A DNA stretch of 64,000 nt from contig NZ_JAVFVV010000016.1 in NCBI RefSeq assembly GCF_030929505.1, positions 1-64,000 on the forward strand, written 5' to 3'. This document shows, piece by piece, positions 52,994 to 62,974 of the stretch. The position numbers and the translations under genes are program-made. Below the pieces are notes generated by a model. The model had not been told where the DNA came from and did not search any database. It saw only the letters and a program-made list of their open reading frames with translations. The stretch is from Mesorhizobium sp. LHD-90. Its GTDB lineage: Bacteria > Pseudomonadota > Alphaproteobacteria > Rhizobiales > Rhizobiaceae. Numbering within the stretch: position 1 is the stretch's first letter; each line of letters starts with the position of its first letter.

Positions 52994-54178
52994 ATGCAAT
53001 CTGAAAAAAAGAATATCGGCGACTTCCTCTCGGCACGAGGCGGCCCGTTTTACGAAATGCAGATGAGGCTCCATTTGCTGGAGCAGCATTCGCTCCAGGC
53101 CGGACGTCGAACCGCGGTTTTTGTTGCGCTCGCCTGGGGCGTACCGATGTTGCTCAGCCTTATCGAGGGGCGTGCCGTGGGACCCGCGGCAGAACGGCCG
53201 TTCCTCTTTGATCTCGGCGTTTGGGCGAGGTTCGCGATTGCGATTGCTGCATTCACTTTCGCCGAGGGGCGGGTCGAAGAGCAACTCAAGCAGACACTCA
53301 GACAGTTCACCAAAGCCCCGTTGCTATCGCCTGCGTCATTCGAAGGGGCGGCTGCAGCGGTCGCAGCAGCACTTCGGCGCCGCGATTCACGAATTGCCGA
53401 GATAGTCTGCCTCATTTTGGCGTACCTTCTTTCCCTTGCCTCGCTGATCAATGTCGCCACCGGCACCGATCAATCCTGGGCCGTAAGCGCCTCCCCGGCG
53501 GGGCACTCGCTGACAATTGCGGGCTGGTGGTGTGTGCTGGTGAGCAGCCCTCTGTTTTTCTTCCTGCTGCTCCGAGGGTTATGGCGTCATTTCGTATGGT
53601 CGATGCTGCTTCGGCGAATTGCCGCTCTTCGATTGCGGCTGGTGACCACACATCCGGACGGCAAGGCTGGATTGGCATTTGTCGGCCGATACCCGAACGT
53701 CTTTGCTCTGTTCGTCTTCGGAGTGAGCTGCGTCATCGCCGCAGGCCTGGCACATCAACTGCTTAGGTCGTCCATTTCACTGACGGCCTGGGCCTACGTG
53801 ATGGGCGCATGGCTGGCGATTGTCCTGGCACTGTTTGCCTATCCGCTTTTGGCTTTCTCGAAGCCCCTTATGGCGCTCAAACAGAACACACTGCTGGTGA
53901 CAAGCGCAAAAGGCACCCAGTTTCAGCGGCAGGCCGAGCGCAAGCTGCTTGGAGAAAACGTTGTTTCTCCTGATCCCGGCGAGGCCGACGAACATCCGGA
54001 TGTCGCCGATCCGGCGAAACAGTTCGAGGCATCTCGAAAGATGGCCACGTTCCTGGTTGACCGCTCGGCGCTCTTGCCGGTGTCTGCCGCCGCCCTGCTG
54101 CCGCTCGTGGCCGCTGGAGCGACGCAGATGCCGTACAAGGAGCTGCTGTCGATTTTCAAGAAGTTGCTACTGCTTTAA
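52994..54178 (+). CDS. polytopic membrane protein of unknown function
   Basis: The protein has 394 residues. A charged N-terminus with FYEMQMRLHLLEQ precedes about six to seven membrane helices (AVFVALAWGVPMLLSLI, FAIAIAAFTFAEG, IVCLILAYLLSLASLI, WWCVLVSSPLFFFLLLRGLW, VFALFVFGVSCVIAAGL, AWLAIVLALFAYPLLAF). A soluble domain (~290-365) and a last helix (LPVSAAALLPLVAAG) follow. I recognise no family. GAAGG precedes the start. It stands between the lipoprotein and htpG. Confidence 0.7.
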   Translation: MQSEKKNIGDFLSARGGPFYEMQMRLHLLEQHSLQAGRRTAVFVALAWGVPMLLSLIEGRAVGPAAERPFLFDLGVWARFAIAIAAFTFAEGRVEEQLKQTLRQFTKAPLLSPASFEGAAAAVAAALRRRDSRIAEIVCLILAYLLSLASLINVATGTDQSWAVSASPAGHSLTIAGWWCVLVSSPLFFFLLLRGLWRHFVWSMLLRRIAALRLRLVTTHPDGKAGLAFVGRYPNVFALFVFGVSCVIAAGLAHQLLRSSISLTAWAYVMGAWLAIVLALFAYPLLAFSKPLMALKQNTLLVTSAKGTQFQRQAERKLLGENVVSPDPGEADEHPDVADPAKQFEASRKMATFLVDRSALLPVSAAALLPLVAAGATQMPYKELLSIFKKLLLL

Positions 54179-54409
54179 GGATCGCGGGACGCGCTCCTTG
54201 GCCCAGGCCCGATGGCAGATATTGCCGACCTCAAGGTGAGGCCGACGTCGCGCCACAACCGGCGGAGCCGTTCCCCTTCTGGTGTCTTACCCGCATCAGG
54301 TCCCTACAGATGATTGTCCATCGCGGTTGGCGCCGCCAGAATCCATCTTGAAAATCGCGCGGCGGCCCGCCATCTCGTCCGCCGGAAACGCAAGGACGGA
54401 CGGAAAGAC

Positions 54410-56290
54410 ATGACGACGGAAACGACCGAGAAAAAGAGCTTCGAGGCCGATGTCGCGCGGCTGCTGCACATGATGGTGCATTCGGTCTATTCGGACCGCG
54501 ACGTCTTTCTGCGCGAGCTGATCTCCAACGCCGCCGACGCCTGCGAAAAACTGCGCTACGAGACGATCGCCCGGCCCGAACTGCTCGGCGATGACCCGAA
54601 GCCGCGCATCGCCATCGCCGCCGATCCGGATGCGAACAAGCTCGCCGTCGAGGACAACGGCATCGGCATGAGCCGCGACGAGATGGCCGAGGCGCTGGGC
54701 ACCATCGCGCGCTCCGGCACGCGCGCCTTCATGGAGCGCATCGAAGCCGCGAAGGACGGCGCGCAATTCGTCGGCCAGTTCGGCGTCGGCTTCTATTCGG
54801 CCTTCATGGTGGCCGACCGCGTCGACGTCGTCACCCGCCAGGCCGGCAGCGACGAAGCGTGGCGCTGGTCCTCGGACGGCAAGGGCGAATATCAGATCGG
54901 CCCGGCTTCTCTGGAGGAAGCGCCGAAGCGCGGCACGCGCGTGGTGCTGCACCTGATGGACGGCGCTAAAAACTACACCGAGCGCTATACACTGGAGCGG
55001 CTGGTGAAATCGCAGTCCGGGCATGTCCCGGTGCCGATCTCGGTGGTCGAGAAGCCCGGCGAGGAGGCGAAGGAGATCGCCGACGGCACCGCGCTTTGGG
55101 TCAAGCCGAAGAGCGAGGTGAAGCCCGAGGAATATACGGATTTCTATCGCAGCGTTGCCGGCCAGTATGACGAGCCGGCCGTCACGATCCATTTCCGCGC
55201 CGAGGGGCGGCATGAATACAGCGTGCTTGCCTTCGTGCCGGGTTCACGGCCTTTCGACCTGTTCGACCAGGACCGCAAGGGGCGGATGAAGCTCTACGTC
55301 AAGCGCGTGTTCATCACCGACGACGCCGAGCTGGTGCCGCGCTACCTGCGCTTCGTGCGCGGCATCGTCGATTCCGCCGACCTGCCGCTGAACGTGTCGC
55401 GCGAAATGATCCAGGAAAGCCCGCTGCTGACCGCAATCCGCAAGGGCGTGACCGGCCGTGTCCTCGGCGACCTCGCCAAACTCGCCGAAAACGACGCCGA
55501 TGCCTACGCAAAAATCTGGGAGAATTTCGGCGTCGTCCTCAAGGAAGGCATCTACGAGGATTTCGAGCGCCGCGAGCAGCTTCTGAAGCTGGCGCGCTTC
55601 CGCTCGACGGCTTCGAGCGACGGCTGGCGCGGCCTGGCCGACTATGTCTCGGCCATGAAGGAGAAGCAGAAGGCGATCTTCTTCATGACCGGCGACGACC
55701 GGGCGCGACTGGAAGCCTCACCGCAGCTCGAAGGTTTCCGGGCGCGCGGGCTGGAGGTGCTGCTGCTGACCGATCCGGTCGACAGTTTCTGGGTGATGAA
55801 CGCGCCGGAATTCGACGGAAAACCGTTCAAGTCGGTGACCCAGGGCGGCAGCGAGCTTTCGGAGATCCCGCTGCTCGACGAGGCGGCGAAGGCGGACGCC
55901 GAAACCGCGCCGGAGATCGGCCAGTTCCTCGCCTTCGTCAAGGAAACGCTGGGGGATGCGGTGAACGACGTGCGGGCGTCGGAGCGGCTGCGCGAGAGCG
56001 CCGTCTGCCTGGTTGCGCCGGAGCACGGTCCCGACCGCCAGTTCGAGCGGCTGCTGAGCGCCGCAGGCAGGCTGGAGGCGACGGCCAAGCCGATTTTAGA
56101 GATCAACCCGCGCAACGAGCGCGTCGCCGCGTTGGCAAAACTAGGCGACGGCGACAAGGCGTTCAGGGAGGACGTGGCGCACCTGCTCTATGACGAGGCG
56201 CGCGTGCTCGATGGCGACAAGCCGGTGGACGCCAAGGCGTTTTCCGAGCGGCTCGCCCGGCTTATTGCGCGCGGGCTGCCGGCGGGGTGA
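54410..56290 (+). CDS. htpG: molecular chaperone HtpG (bacterial Hsp90)
   Basis: The protein has 626 residues from ATG at 54410. The GHKL ATPase site is complete: RELISNAADACEKLR, DNGIGMSRDEM, GQFGVGFYSAFMVADRV and GTRVVLHLMDG. The middle domain has YVKRVFITDDAELVPRYLRF, GIVDSADLPLNVSREMIQES. Length and order fit the family. It stands alone; no heat-shock sigma site was identified. Confidence 0.96.
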   Translation: MTTETTEKKSFEADVARLLHMMVHSVYSDRDVFLRELISNAADACEKLRYETIARPELLGDDPKPRIAIAADPDANKLAVEDNGIGMSRDEMAEALGTIARSGTRAFMERIEAAKDGAQFVGQFGVGFYSAFMVADRVDVVTRQAGSDEAWRWSSDGKGEYQIGPASLEEAPKRGTRVVLHLMDGAKNYTERYTLERLVKSQSGHVPVPISVVEKPGEEAKEIADGTALWVKPKSEVKPEEYTDFYRSVAGQYDEPAVTIHFRAEGRHEYSVLAFVPGSRPFDLFDQDRKGRMKLYVKRVFITDDAELVPRYLRFVRGIVDSADLPLNVSREMIQESPLLTAIRKGVTGRVLGDLAKLAENDADAYAKIWENFGVVLKEGIYEDFERREQLLKLARFRSTASSDGWRGLADYVSAMKEKQKAIFFMTGDDRARLEASPQLEGFRARGLEVLLLTDPVDSFWVMNAPEFDGKPFKSVTQGGSELSEIPLLDEAAKADAETAPEIGQFLAFVKETLGDAVNDVRASERLRESAVCLVAPEHGPDRQFERLLSAAGRLEATAKPILEINPRNERVAALAKLGDGDKAFREDVAHLLYDEARVLDGDKPVDAKAFSERLARLIARGLPAG

Positions 56291-56320
56291 GTGCCGGCTA
56301 GTCTCGGCAGTGCGATGTCG

Positions 56321-56644
56321 GGGTGCGTCCTTCGAGGCTCGCCCGCGGATGTTTATCTCACATTTTCAACGTCTTGCGGGCTCGCGCCTCAGGATGAGGG
56401 AGGTCGTGCCATCGACGTTGATCGTCACCGTCAGCGCTTACATTCGGGTAATGTCCAGGCATGGCGGTTGTGCCGGTGAAAATCCTGGCACCGCTGGCCG
56501 GTGCGCTGATACCATGCTCAGCATACCCTGAGGCTTTGGAGATTGGCGGTTGCAGACACGACCGCCCTCATCCTGAGGTGCGAGCCCGCAACGCGCTGAA
56601 AATGGAGCGCAATCCTCAGCGGGCGAGCCTCGAAGGACGCACCC
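56321..56644. repeat. two inverted copies of an 80-bp alphaproteobacterial repeat
   Basis: Copy one (56321-56400) starts GGGTGCGTCCTTCGAGGCTC and ends CCTCAGGATGAGGG. Copy two (56565-56644) is its reverse complement with the same length; they differ mainly in the middle third. Such units are scattered in rhizobial genomes. Lying head-to-head between convergent htpG and murA, they can fold into a long hairpin and may end transcription from both sides. Confidence 0.75.
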
Positions 56645-56660
56645 GAAGCAGGCCTGATCC

Positions 56661-57950
56661 CTACGACGAAAGCCGCTCGATGACCGCGCCGCAGCCCGAA
56701 AGCTTCTCCTCCAGCCGCTCGAAACCACGGTCGAGGTGGTAGACGCGGTTGACGACGGTCTCGCCCTCGGCGGCGAGACCCGCGATGACCAGCGACACCG
56801 AGGCGCGCAGGTCGGTGGCCATGACTGGCGCGCCCTTCAACATGTCGACGCCCTCGACGGTCGCGGTCTGGCCGGACAACGAGATATGGGCGCCGAGGCG
56901 GGCGAGCTCCTGCACATGCATGAAGCGGTTCTCGAAGATCGTCTCGGTGATGCGCGAGCGGCCCTTGGCCATGGTCATCAGGCCCATGAACTGCGCCTGC
57001 AGGTCGGTCGGGAAGCCGGGGAAGGGCTCGGTGGTGACGTCGACCGGATGGATGCCGTGGCCGTTGCGCGTGACGCGGATGCCGGAATTGGTCGGCGTGA
57101 TCTCGGCGCCGGTCTGGGCGATCACGTCGAGCGCGGTCTGCAACAGGTCGGGCCGTGCGTTCTCGAGCAGCACGTCGCCGCCGGCCATGGCGACGGCCAT
57201 GGCGTAGGTGCCGGTCTCGATGCGGTCCGGAATGACTTTCTGGCGGGCACCCGACAGCATGTCGACGCCCTGGATGGTGATGGTGCTGGTGCCGGCGCCG
57301 ACGATGTTGGCGCCCATGGCGTTGAGGCAGTCGGCGAGGTTGACGACCTCCGGCTCGCGCGCCGCGTTTTCCAGCACCGTCTCGCCGCGCGCCAGCGTCG
57401 CCGCCATCATCAGCACATGCGTGGCGCCGACCGAGACTTTCGGAAAGACGAAGCGGTTGCCCTTGAGCCGGTTCTTGGCCTTGGCGATGACGTAGCCGTT
57501 CTCGACGTCGATCTTCGCGCCGAGCGCGTCGAGACCTTCGAGGAAGAGGTCGACGGGGCGGGTGCCGATGGCGCAGCCGCCGGGCAGCGAAACCTTCGCT
57601 TCGCCCATGCGCGCCAGCAGCGGGCCGATGACCCAGAAGCTCGCCCGCATCTTCGAGACCAGCTCATAGGGGGCGGTGGTGTCGACGATGTTGCGCGCCG
57701 TAAAGCTGATGGTGCGCGAATAGCCTTCCTGCTGCTTCTCGCGCCGGCCGTTGACCGCGTAGTCGACGCCGTGGTTGCCGAGGATGCGGATCAGTTGCTC
57801 GACATCGGCAAGGTGAGGGACGTTTTCGAGCGTCAGCGTGTCGTCGGTGAGCAGCGAGGCGATCATCAGCGGCAGGGCCGCGTTTTTTGCGCCGGAGATC
57901 GGGATGCGGCCGTTGAGCTTGTTGCCGCCGACCAGTCTTATGCGGTCCAT
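56661..57950 (-). CDS. murA: UDP-N-acetylglucosamine 1-carboxyvinyltransferase MurA
   Basis: The protein has 429 residues from ATG at 57950; the GTG three codons earlier is an alternative. It catalyses the first step of peptidoglycan synthesis. The catalytic Cys is C126 in [13 protein letters not shown], making it fosfomycin-sensitive by rule. [27 protein letters not shown]-like [13 protein letters not shown] and [16 protein letters not shown] are conserved. It is followed on the same strand by no gene before htpG. Confidence 0.96.
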   Translation of the reverse strand: MDRIRLVGGNKLNGRIPISGAKNAALPLMIASLLTDDTLTLENVPHLADVEQLIRILGNHGVDYAVNGRREKQQEGYSRTISFTARNIVDTTAPYELVSKMRASFWVIGPLLARMGEAKVSLPGGCAIGTRPVDLFLEGLDALGAKIDVENGYVIAKAKNRLKGNRFVFPKVSVGATHVLMMAATLARGETVLENAAREPEVVNLADCLNAMGANIVGAGTSTITIQGVDMLSGARQKVIPDRIETGTYAMAVAMAGGDVLLENARPDLLQTALDVIAQTGAEITPTNSGIRVTRNGHGIHPVDVTTEPFPGFPTDLQAQFMGLMTMAKGRSRITETIFENRFMHVQELARLGAHISLSGQTATVEGVDMLKGAPVMATDLRASVSLVIAGLAAEGETVVNRVYHLDRGFERLEEKLSGCGAVIERLSS

Positions 57951-58084
57951 ATAGGTCACTTTCCCGGCGAATCACCCGGATTTCATAGGATTGCCCAAAG
58001 CGCACGCTGTAGACGATAGCGCCGCGCGGTTCAAGAAATGCCCCGGTTCGCGGGGGGTGCCCGGCCCTTGCGCGGCCGGTTTCG

Positions 58085-58267
58085 TCATTTTTCCGGCTCG
58101 GTCTGCGTATCGGGAGCCTTGGCGTCGCTTCCGGTTTTCGCCTTGCCGTCAGCGTCGCGGGAGCGCGCCTGCTGCTTGCGGCGGGCGAGATTGGCCCGCA
58201 GCTCCTGCGCCAGCCGGGCGGCGCGCCCGGTTTTGTCGGTTGTCCTGTCCTTTGTCTTGTCCGCCAT
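58085..58267 (-). CDS. small basic conserved protein upstream of murA (60 aa)
   Basis: The protein has 60 residues from ATG at 58267 with GGGG five bases upstream; ATG at 58282 is possible. It is highly charged (RAARLAQELRANLARRKQQA) with a disordered Lys/Asp/Thr tail. Short genes of this type lie next to murA in rhizobia. The longer frame reaching into tRNA-Thr is an artefact. Function unknown. Confidence 0.65.
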   Translation of the reverse strand: MADKTKDRTTDKTGRAARLAQELRANLARRKQQARSRDADGKAKTGSDAKAPDTQTEPEK

Positions 58268-58449
58268 GTCCCCGTCCGGCATCGCCGCGAAAGCAGGATG
58301 AATATAGGATATCCGGCCCGCGCGATCGACGGTTGACCAAGGCCAAAAGAATGCGGCCCGCTGATGACACGGCGCCGGCGACAACAAGGCATTCAATAGA
58401 CGCCTTGCGCTTGCCCGCCCCATGTGGCAGAAGGCGCCCCATTCGACGG

Positions 58450-58524
<75 letters not shown>

Positions 58525-58616
58525 TTCCATCCCCTTGATATCATTGAATCCCTTGCAAACAAAGGCCCGCCGCCCATATTGATGTTACAATTGACGTAAC
58601 AAAATGGCATGGGCCG

Positions 58617-60194
58617 ATGGCTGGCAAGGTGCGGAATCTTCTCAATCGGGACGGCCGGTATTTCGCCCGGCTTGTCATTCCGAAGGAGCTTCGTCCGTTC
58701 ATGGACGGTAAAACGGAGCTTCGAAAAGCCCTTGGCTCCGACTATCGAATGGCCTTGAAGATGCTACCAGGAGCCGTCGCCGTCCTTCACCATGATATTT
58801 CTCTCGGCGAGCGCCGCGCTATCGATGCTGGCGAACGCAACGTCACGGTTGGACGGTATCCGCTCGCGCCAGATCAAATCGCGTTACGCAGCTATCAGGA
58901 TCGGCTCGCGCAGGACGAGCGTGCCCGTAATATCACGCCAGCTTGGGCGGCAATGTCCATTGATGACGATTTGGTCGCGCAGCTTCGCCGCGGTATGGCT
59001 GGTGAACTTCGTGACGACGAACTCGCCGAATTGGTCGATCATCGGATTGAGCGCTTCCGGCAAATCGGAAATACGACCGCCGAGCGTGGCACACTAGAAT
59101 GGCGAACGCTGGCGCGTGCCATCTGTATTGCCGAATACGAGGCGCTGGAGCGCGTCGCCGAGCGTAACGAAGGTGACTACACCGGCACGCCCACCCACCC
59201 GTTGATCGTTAACGCTGTTCCGCCGGCCGATGAACTTCCGCCCGTATCATTGACCGGTTTGCTCACCGACTACATTTCCGCGAAGCGGCTGGTCGGAAAA
59301 GGGAGGGGTGCTGACAAGCGGTGGACGCCCGTCTTTGCAGACCTGCGGAAATTCATCAAACACGATGACGCGCGTCGTCTTACCGATGACAACCTTATTG
59401 CTTGGCGTGACGAGCGCATGAAGACACTCGCCCCAAAGACCGTCGCGGACGTTTACCTCGCATCGGTTCGCACCGTCCTTTCGTGGGCGGTTGCCAACAA
59501 GCGCCTGCCTTCCAATGTTGCGAAGGATGTCCGGCAGGAGAAGGCGAAGAAAGTGCGGACGCGCGAACCGGGTTTCACCCTGCCTGAGGCAATAACGATC
59601 CTTCGCGTGGCGTCCGACTACCGTCCGAAGGTGACCGACAACCCCGCGAACAACGAGCTACCGCAGACAACCGCCGCCAAGCGCTGGACGCCGATCTTGT
59701 GCGCTCACAGCGGCGCGCGCGTCTCTGAGATGACACAGCTTCGCAAAGAAGACATTCGCAAGGAAGGCGACGCCTACGTCATGCGCGTGACCGCTGATGC
59801 CGGCACCGTGAAGGCCGGTGGCTACCGCGACGTGCCGATACACCAACAGCTTATTGATATGGGCTTCCTCGACTTCGTGGACGCCTCGCCGACTGGTCCG
59901 CTTTTTTACAGGGCAGCGAAGGGCCGTGACAGCGTGAAGGCCTCTCAAATGGTGGCCGGTCGCATCAGTAAGTGGCTCCAGGCGCTTGGCGTCGTCCCGG
60001 AAGGCGTCCAGCCGAACCACGGATGGCGGCACCGCTTCAAGAGTGTTGCGACGGAGATCGGAATTTCTGATAGGGTAGCCGACGCCATTCAAGGTCATGC
60101 TGGCAGGACTGCCGGTGATAACTACGGCGACGTGACTGTGATCGCTCGGAAGCGGGCGATCGACCGGCTTCCCACCTACGACCTGAATTCCTGA
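58617..60194 (+). CDS. site-specific tyrosine integrase
   Basis: The protein has 525 residues. An N-terminal arm-binding region (MAGKVRNLLNRDGRYFARL) of the DUF6538 type and a SAM-like core-binding domain precede the catalytic domain. The active-site set is complete: R368 (HSGARVSEM), H468 and R471 (HGWRHRF), H494 (QGHAG) and Y503 (NYGD). It would integrate a mobile element at the adjacent tRNA-Thr. No excisionase is seen close by. Confidence 0.92.
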   Translation: MAGKVRNLLNRDGRYFARLVIPKELRPFMDGKTELRKALGSDYRMALKMLPGAVAVLHHDISLGERRAIDAGERNVTVGRYPLAPDQIALRSYQDRLAQDERARNITPAWAAMSIDDDLVAQLRRGMAGELRDDELAELVDHRIERFRQIGNTTAERGTLEWRTLARAICIAEYEALERVAERNEGDYTGTPTHPLIVNAVPPADELPPVSLTGLLTDYISAKRLVGKGRGADKRWTPVFADLRKFIKHDDARRLTDDNLIAWRDERMKTLAPKTVADVYLASVRTVLSWAVANKRLPSNVAKDVRQEKAKKVRTREPGFTLPEAITILRVASDYRPKVTDNPANNELPQTTAAKRWTPILCAHSGARVSEMTQLRKEDIRKEGDAYVMRVTADAGTVKAGGYRDVPIHQQLIDMGFLDFVDASPTGPLFYRAAKGRDSVKASQMVAGRISKWLQALGVVPEGVQPNHGWRHRFKSVATEIGISDRVADAIQGHAGRTAGDNYGDVTVIARKRAIDRLPTYDLNS

Positions 60195-60456
60195 CAGGAA
60201 ACTTTTTCGCCAGGGGTCGGTCACGTTGAGCGACCCTGCCGCGCTGAAGCTTTTCGATGCGATTCCGACTGTCGCACGCCCGTCGATCAATGCCGCGACC
60301 GCGCTGCGCGCGCCGGCTATCGTCGCGTTAATTGCCGGCGCTATCGGCTCACTGAAGGCCAAGGTTTTTGAAACGACCGATGCCGGCAATCGCACGACAA
60401 AAGAGGATGGACGCCGCCGAGCAATTTGTCTGGGTTGCCACAAAAATATCATCCCG

Positions 60457-60732
60457 TTAGGGCTGGTTCCTCCGTTGGTCTCTCCAGACCGCCAGCCGGC
60501 TCGGATCGAGCACGAGATCCTGCATCATCCGGACCATCACCCGATCCTGCTCGGTGAGCTTGTGTCCGTTCGGCCATTTGCCGCTCATGTCCAGCTTCTT
60601 TAGCGCCTCGATGACGCCGGTCACTGTCTCATCGGCCTGCTCCTGGGGAGCCTCGGTGAGCAGTTGCTGCGCCTTGTCGACGTCGCCCTCTATGAACAGG
60701 CGAATGAGCTTGTCGGGTGAGCTCTCGGTCAT
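60457..60732 (-). CDS. small hypothetical protein (91 aa)
   Basis: The protein has 91 residues; GCGAGGGAC lies eight bases before the ATG. It is acidic and helical (DKLIRLFIEGDVDKAQQLL, ADETVTGVIEALKKLD, EQDRVMVRMMQDLVLD). No family is recognised. It lies between the intact and broken integrases on the opposite strand, a typical cargo gene position. The 260 bases between it and the intact integrase hold no supported gene. Confidence 0.55.
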   Translation of the reverse strand: MTESSPDKLIRLFIEGDVDKAQQLLTEAPQEQADETVTGVIEALKKLDMSGKWPNGHKLTEQDRVMVRMMQDLVLDPSRLAVWRDQRRNQP

Positions 60733-60759
60733 ACCAGCGTCCCTCGCGTTTCTTGCAGC

Positions 60760-61384
60760 CTACATACGAGTTCAATCGCATAGCCGACATGTTCCTGGCG
60801 AAGAAAAAGGACAATGACGTCATCCCCTTCACCACCGACCAGATGAACACCTGTTCAGGTCGCCGCTGTTTACCGGCTGTCAGTCCGCCGACGAATGGCG
60901 CAACGTCGCCAAGCCCGGCAATGTCATGATCCGCGATCACTGCTTTTCGGTGCCGCTCATCTTGCTCTACAGCGGCGCAATGCGCGTCGTGCCGATTCCC
61001 CCGGAACTGATCAAACTTGGCTTCATCAAATACCGCGACGACATGCACACGGCAGGACGCGCCCGGTTGTTCCCGGAAGCACAACGCAACGCGCGCGGTC
61101 AGATGGTTGCCGAGTTCTCACGCGAGTTTGGCCGCTACCTCACGCGCATTGGCATGAAGATGGGCCGCAGCTTGTCCCTCTACTCCTTCCGACATGGCAT
61201 CGCCGATGCCTTCCGCAGCGCCGGCTTCCTCGACGAGCAGTTTGGCATGTTGCTCGGGCACACGAAGCACAGCACGACGGGCCAATACGGCATAATGCCA
61301 GAAGGGCCGCTCATGCAGCGCGTCGAAATGATCAACGCCGTCGCCTATCCAGGCCTTGAAACATCTCACCTCATGCCAAGTTAA
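60760..61384 (+). pseudogene. broken tyrosine integrase (phage/island type)
   Basis: Fragments of a second integrase occur in two frames: FNRIADMFLAKKKDNDVIPF and TTDQMN, then after a one-base loss at about 60850, LFRSPLFTGCQSADEWRNVA and MIRDHCFSVPLILLYSGAMR. From box I it jumps directly to VVPIPPELIKLGF, lacking about 40-100 residues. The end has LYSFRHGIADAFR (Tyr in place of the first catalytic His), GMLLGHTKHS and QYG. It cannot encode an active enzyme. It is a relic of an earlier insertion at the same tRNA. Confidence 0.8.
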
Positions 61385-61462
61385 GGATTCATCAAGGATT
61401 ATTTGGAACCTATACTTCCGTCTCTTGCCATCTTTCTTGATTTCATTTTGAGTTTTTAAAGT

Positions 61463-61522
61463 ATACCCCTACACGTATAGCCTACTTTGTTTTGCTATAT
61501 CTAGTGATATCAGTAAATCACT
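61463..61522 (+). promoter_or_regulatory. two palindromes upstream of the XRE gene, candidate operators
   Basis: Arms TATAC (61463-61467) and GTATA (61476-61480), and arms AGTGAT (61503-61508) and ATCACT (61517-61522), each with an 8-base spacer. They lie in an AT-rich region 25-85 bases before the ATG at 61547, where a phage-type repressor would bind to control its own operon. Confidence 0.5.
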
Positions 61523-61546
61523 GAATGTTGCTAGAGGATATCTATC

Positions 61547-61954
61547 ATGCCCAAGGTCGTCGGCAGGCCATTTGCCAATACCAATCTCGCGAGGTTCCTC
61601 GAGAAACGGATCCTCGAACTCAGGCCCAGGAAGTCGCAGAAGCAGATCGCCGACGAGGCGGGCTTCCTGTCCGTCAACATGCTCTCCATGATCAAGAGCG
61701 GCACCAGCAGGCTGCCGCTCGATCGCGTGCCGGCCCTTGCAAAGTCCCTTGAATGCGACCCGGCCCGGCTGTTCGTCCTGGCGCTCGAGCAGCAGGACAA
61801 TGCGCTGGCGGTCGTCGTGAGGGAGATCCTCAGGATCGCCGTCTCCGCCAACGAAGCCGCCTGGATCGAGGAACTGCGCGACGCGTCGGATCATTCCGAT
61901 CCGACGCTGACCACCAAGGCGCGGCGCTCGCTACGGGCGGTGTTCGGCAAATGA
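61547..61954 (+). CDS. XRE-family HTH transcriptional regulator
   Basis: The protein has 135 residues; AGAGGA lies nine bases upstream. The N-terminal HTH reads SQKQIADEAGFLSVNMLSMI then KSGTSRLPLDRVPALAKSL, with positions of a Cro/CI fold. The C-terminal half (VVVREILRIAVSANEAAWIE) is a helical extension of unknown role. Its stop overlaps the next ATG. Two palindromes upstream suggest autoregulation. Confidence 0.85.
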   Translation: MPKVVGRPFANTNLARFLEKRILELRPRKSQKQIADEAGFLSVNMLSMIKSGTSRLPLDRVPALAKSLECDPARLFVLALEQQDNALAVVVREILRIAVSANEAAWIEELRDASDHSDPTLTTKARRSLRAVFGK

Positions 61955-62106
61955 AGATCTTGTCCGTGCACCCTGTGCCGAAATCCTTCTGCCTTACCGA
62001 GAACGAGCGCGCCTGGATCGAGTTCATCCGGCTTGTATCACGCGATACCGATCCCAGAGCGACACTCGCGCGCGTGCAACTTTTGAAACAGGTGTTTCGC
62101 GCATGA
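61951..62106 (+). CDS. small hypothetical protein of the XRE operon (51 aa)
   Basis: The protein has 51 residues, start overlapping the XRE stop (ATGA) and stop overlapping the next start (ATGA). It is basic and helical (NERAWIEFIRLVSRDTD, LARVQLLKQVFRA). Double coupling supports reality; no family is recognised. Confidence 0.65.
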   Translation: MKILSVHPVPKSFCLTENERAWIEFIRLVSRDTDPRATLARVQLLKQVFRA

Positions 62107-62441
62107 ACGATAAATATCCGGAGTTGTGGCCGGCCGGCTTCGACGCGCGCTGGCACGGCAAATCGATCCCGCAGCGCGACTGGCATTTTCATCGGCAACT
62201 GCTCGCCCGCTACGGGATCGTGTTGGCGGCTGGCGAGTTCGCCAGCATGCTGCGCGACATCAAGCACGGAGCCGCCTTGCCGATGATGAAGCTGACGCCC
62301 CGCAAGGTGATCTACTCGGTCAGGATCGAGCGGGTGCGCGCGCGCGTCTACGTCGCATCTGACGGATTGCAGATCTTCACCGCTTGGCCGCCGAAAAAGA
62401 AGCTGAACGAGATCCGGCGGAAGATGTCGTATCGCGACTAA
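62103..62441 (+). CDS. hypothetical protein of the XRE operon (112 aa)
   Basis: The protein has 112 residues, coupled to the previous gene by ATGA. It is basic with aromatic segments (PELWPAGFDARWHGKSIP, RDWHFHRQLLARYG) and a C-terminal beta-like part (KVIYSVRIERVRARVYVAS). No domain is recognised. It is the last gene of a three-gene operon; antirepressor, toxin or cargo roles are all open. Confidence 0.65.
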   Translation: MNDKYPELWPAGFDARWHGKSIPQRDWHFHRQLLARYGIVLAAGEFASMLRDIKHGAALPMMKLTPRKVIYSVRIERVRARVYVASDGLQIFTAWPPKKKLNEIRRKMSYRD

Positions 62442-62974
62442 GCACCTCCACGTCGCCGCTAGCGGCATCGGCCACAGAATCTGACAGAGCACATAACACG
62501 CCGGATCCACGGATCACTTCAGATCATGTGACGGAGTTGATCGTGAATTTTTCGACGTCCGCTAATAGGCCGCTCACACGTCCTTGCTCAGGCACGGCCG
62601 CACGCATGTTTCACTCAATCACGGCATCAAGGCGGTCGCAACCATAGATGGTATTTTTGACGCAGACCACTTGCCCATCGAAGCAAACCGACAGGTCGAC
62701 GCAAGGTTATGAAAGATTTTCTGATCTCTGCTCAAACTGTCGCGCTTATGAGGTCGGCGGCTTGGCACGGCTTTTGCTTCAACTGAATTTGCAAGCCTAT
62801 TTTGGCACAATGCAGGAAGACAGATCAGGGAAGATGGCCGGGAGATGATGCGGTGCGTCACATCCGGGTCAGGTCATCGAGACCGGGCTCACCTCCACAA
62901 TGGCGACTTATCGGCTGAATTCGCCAGGGGAGGAAAAGGTAACTGGGCAGTGCGCCGAGCACGCGCATTGACGG
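62442..62974. other. intergenic stretch upstream of the Crp/Fnr gene
   Basis: About 530 bases without a supported gene. Short frames (66 and 75 codons) show no domain or ribosome site. I found no clear FNR/FixK box (TTGAT-N4-ATCAA). Confidence 0.4.

Noticed and set aside
59658-60452. 264-codon minus-strand frame across the integrase end
   Set aside because: It lies mostly antisense to the catalytic domain of the intact integrase; the part beyond 60200 has no recognisable domain or start signal.
62648-62848. 66-codon frame before the Crp/Fnr gene
   Set aside because: No ribosome site and no domain; atypical composition.
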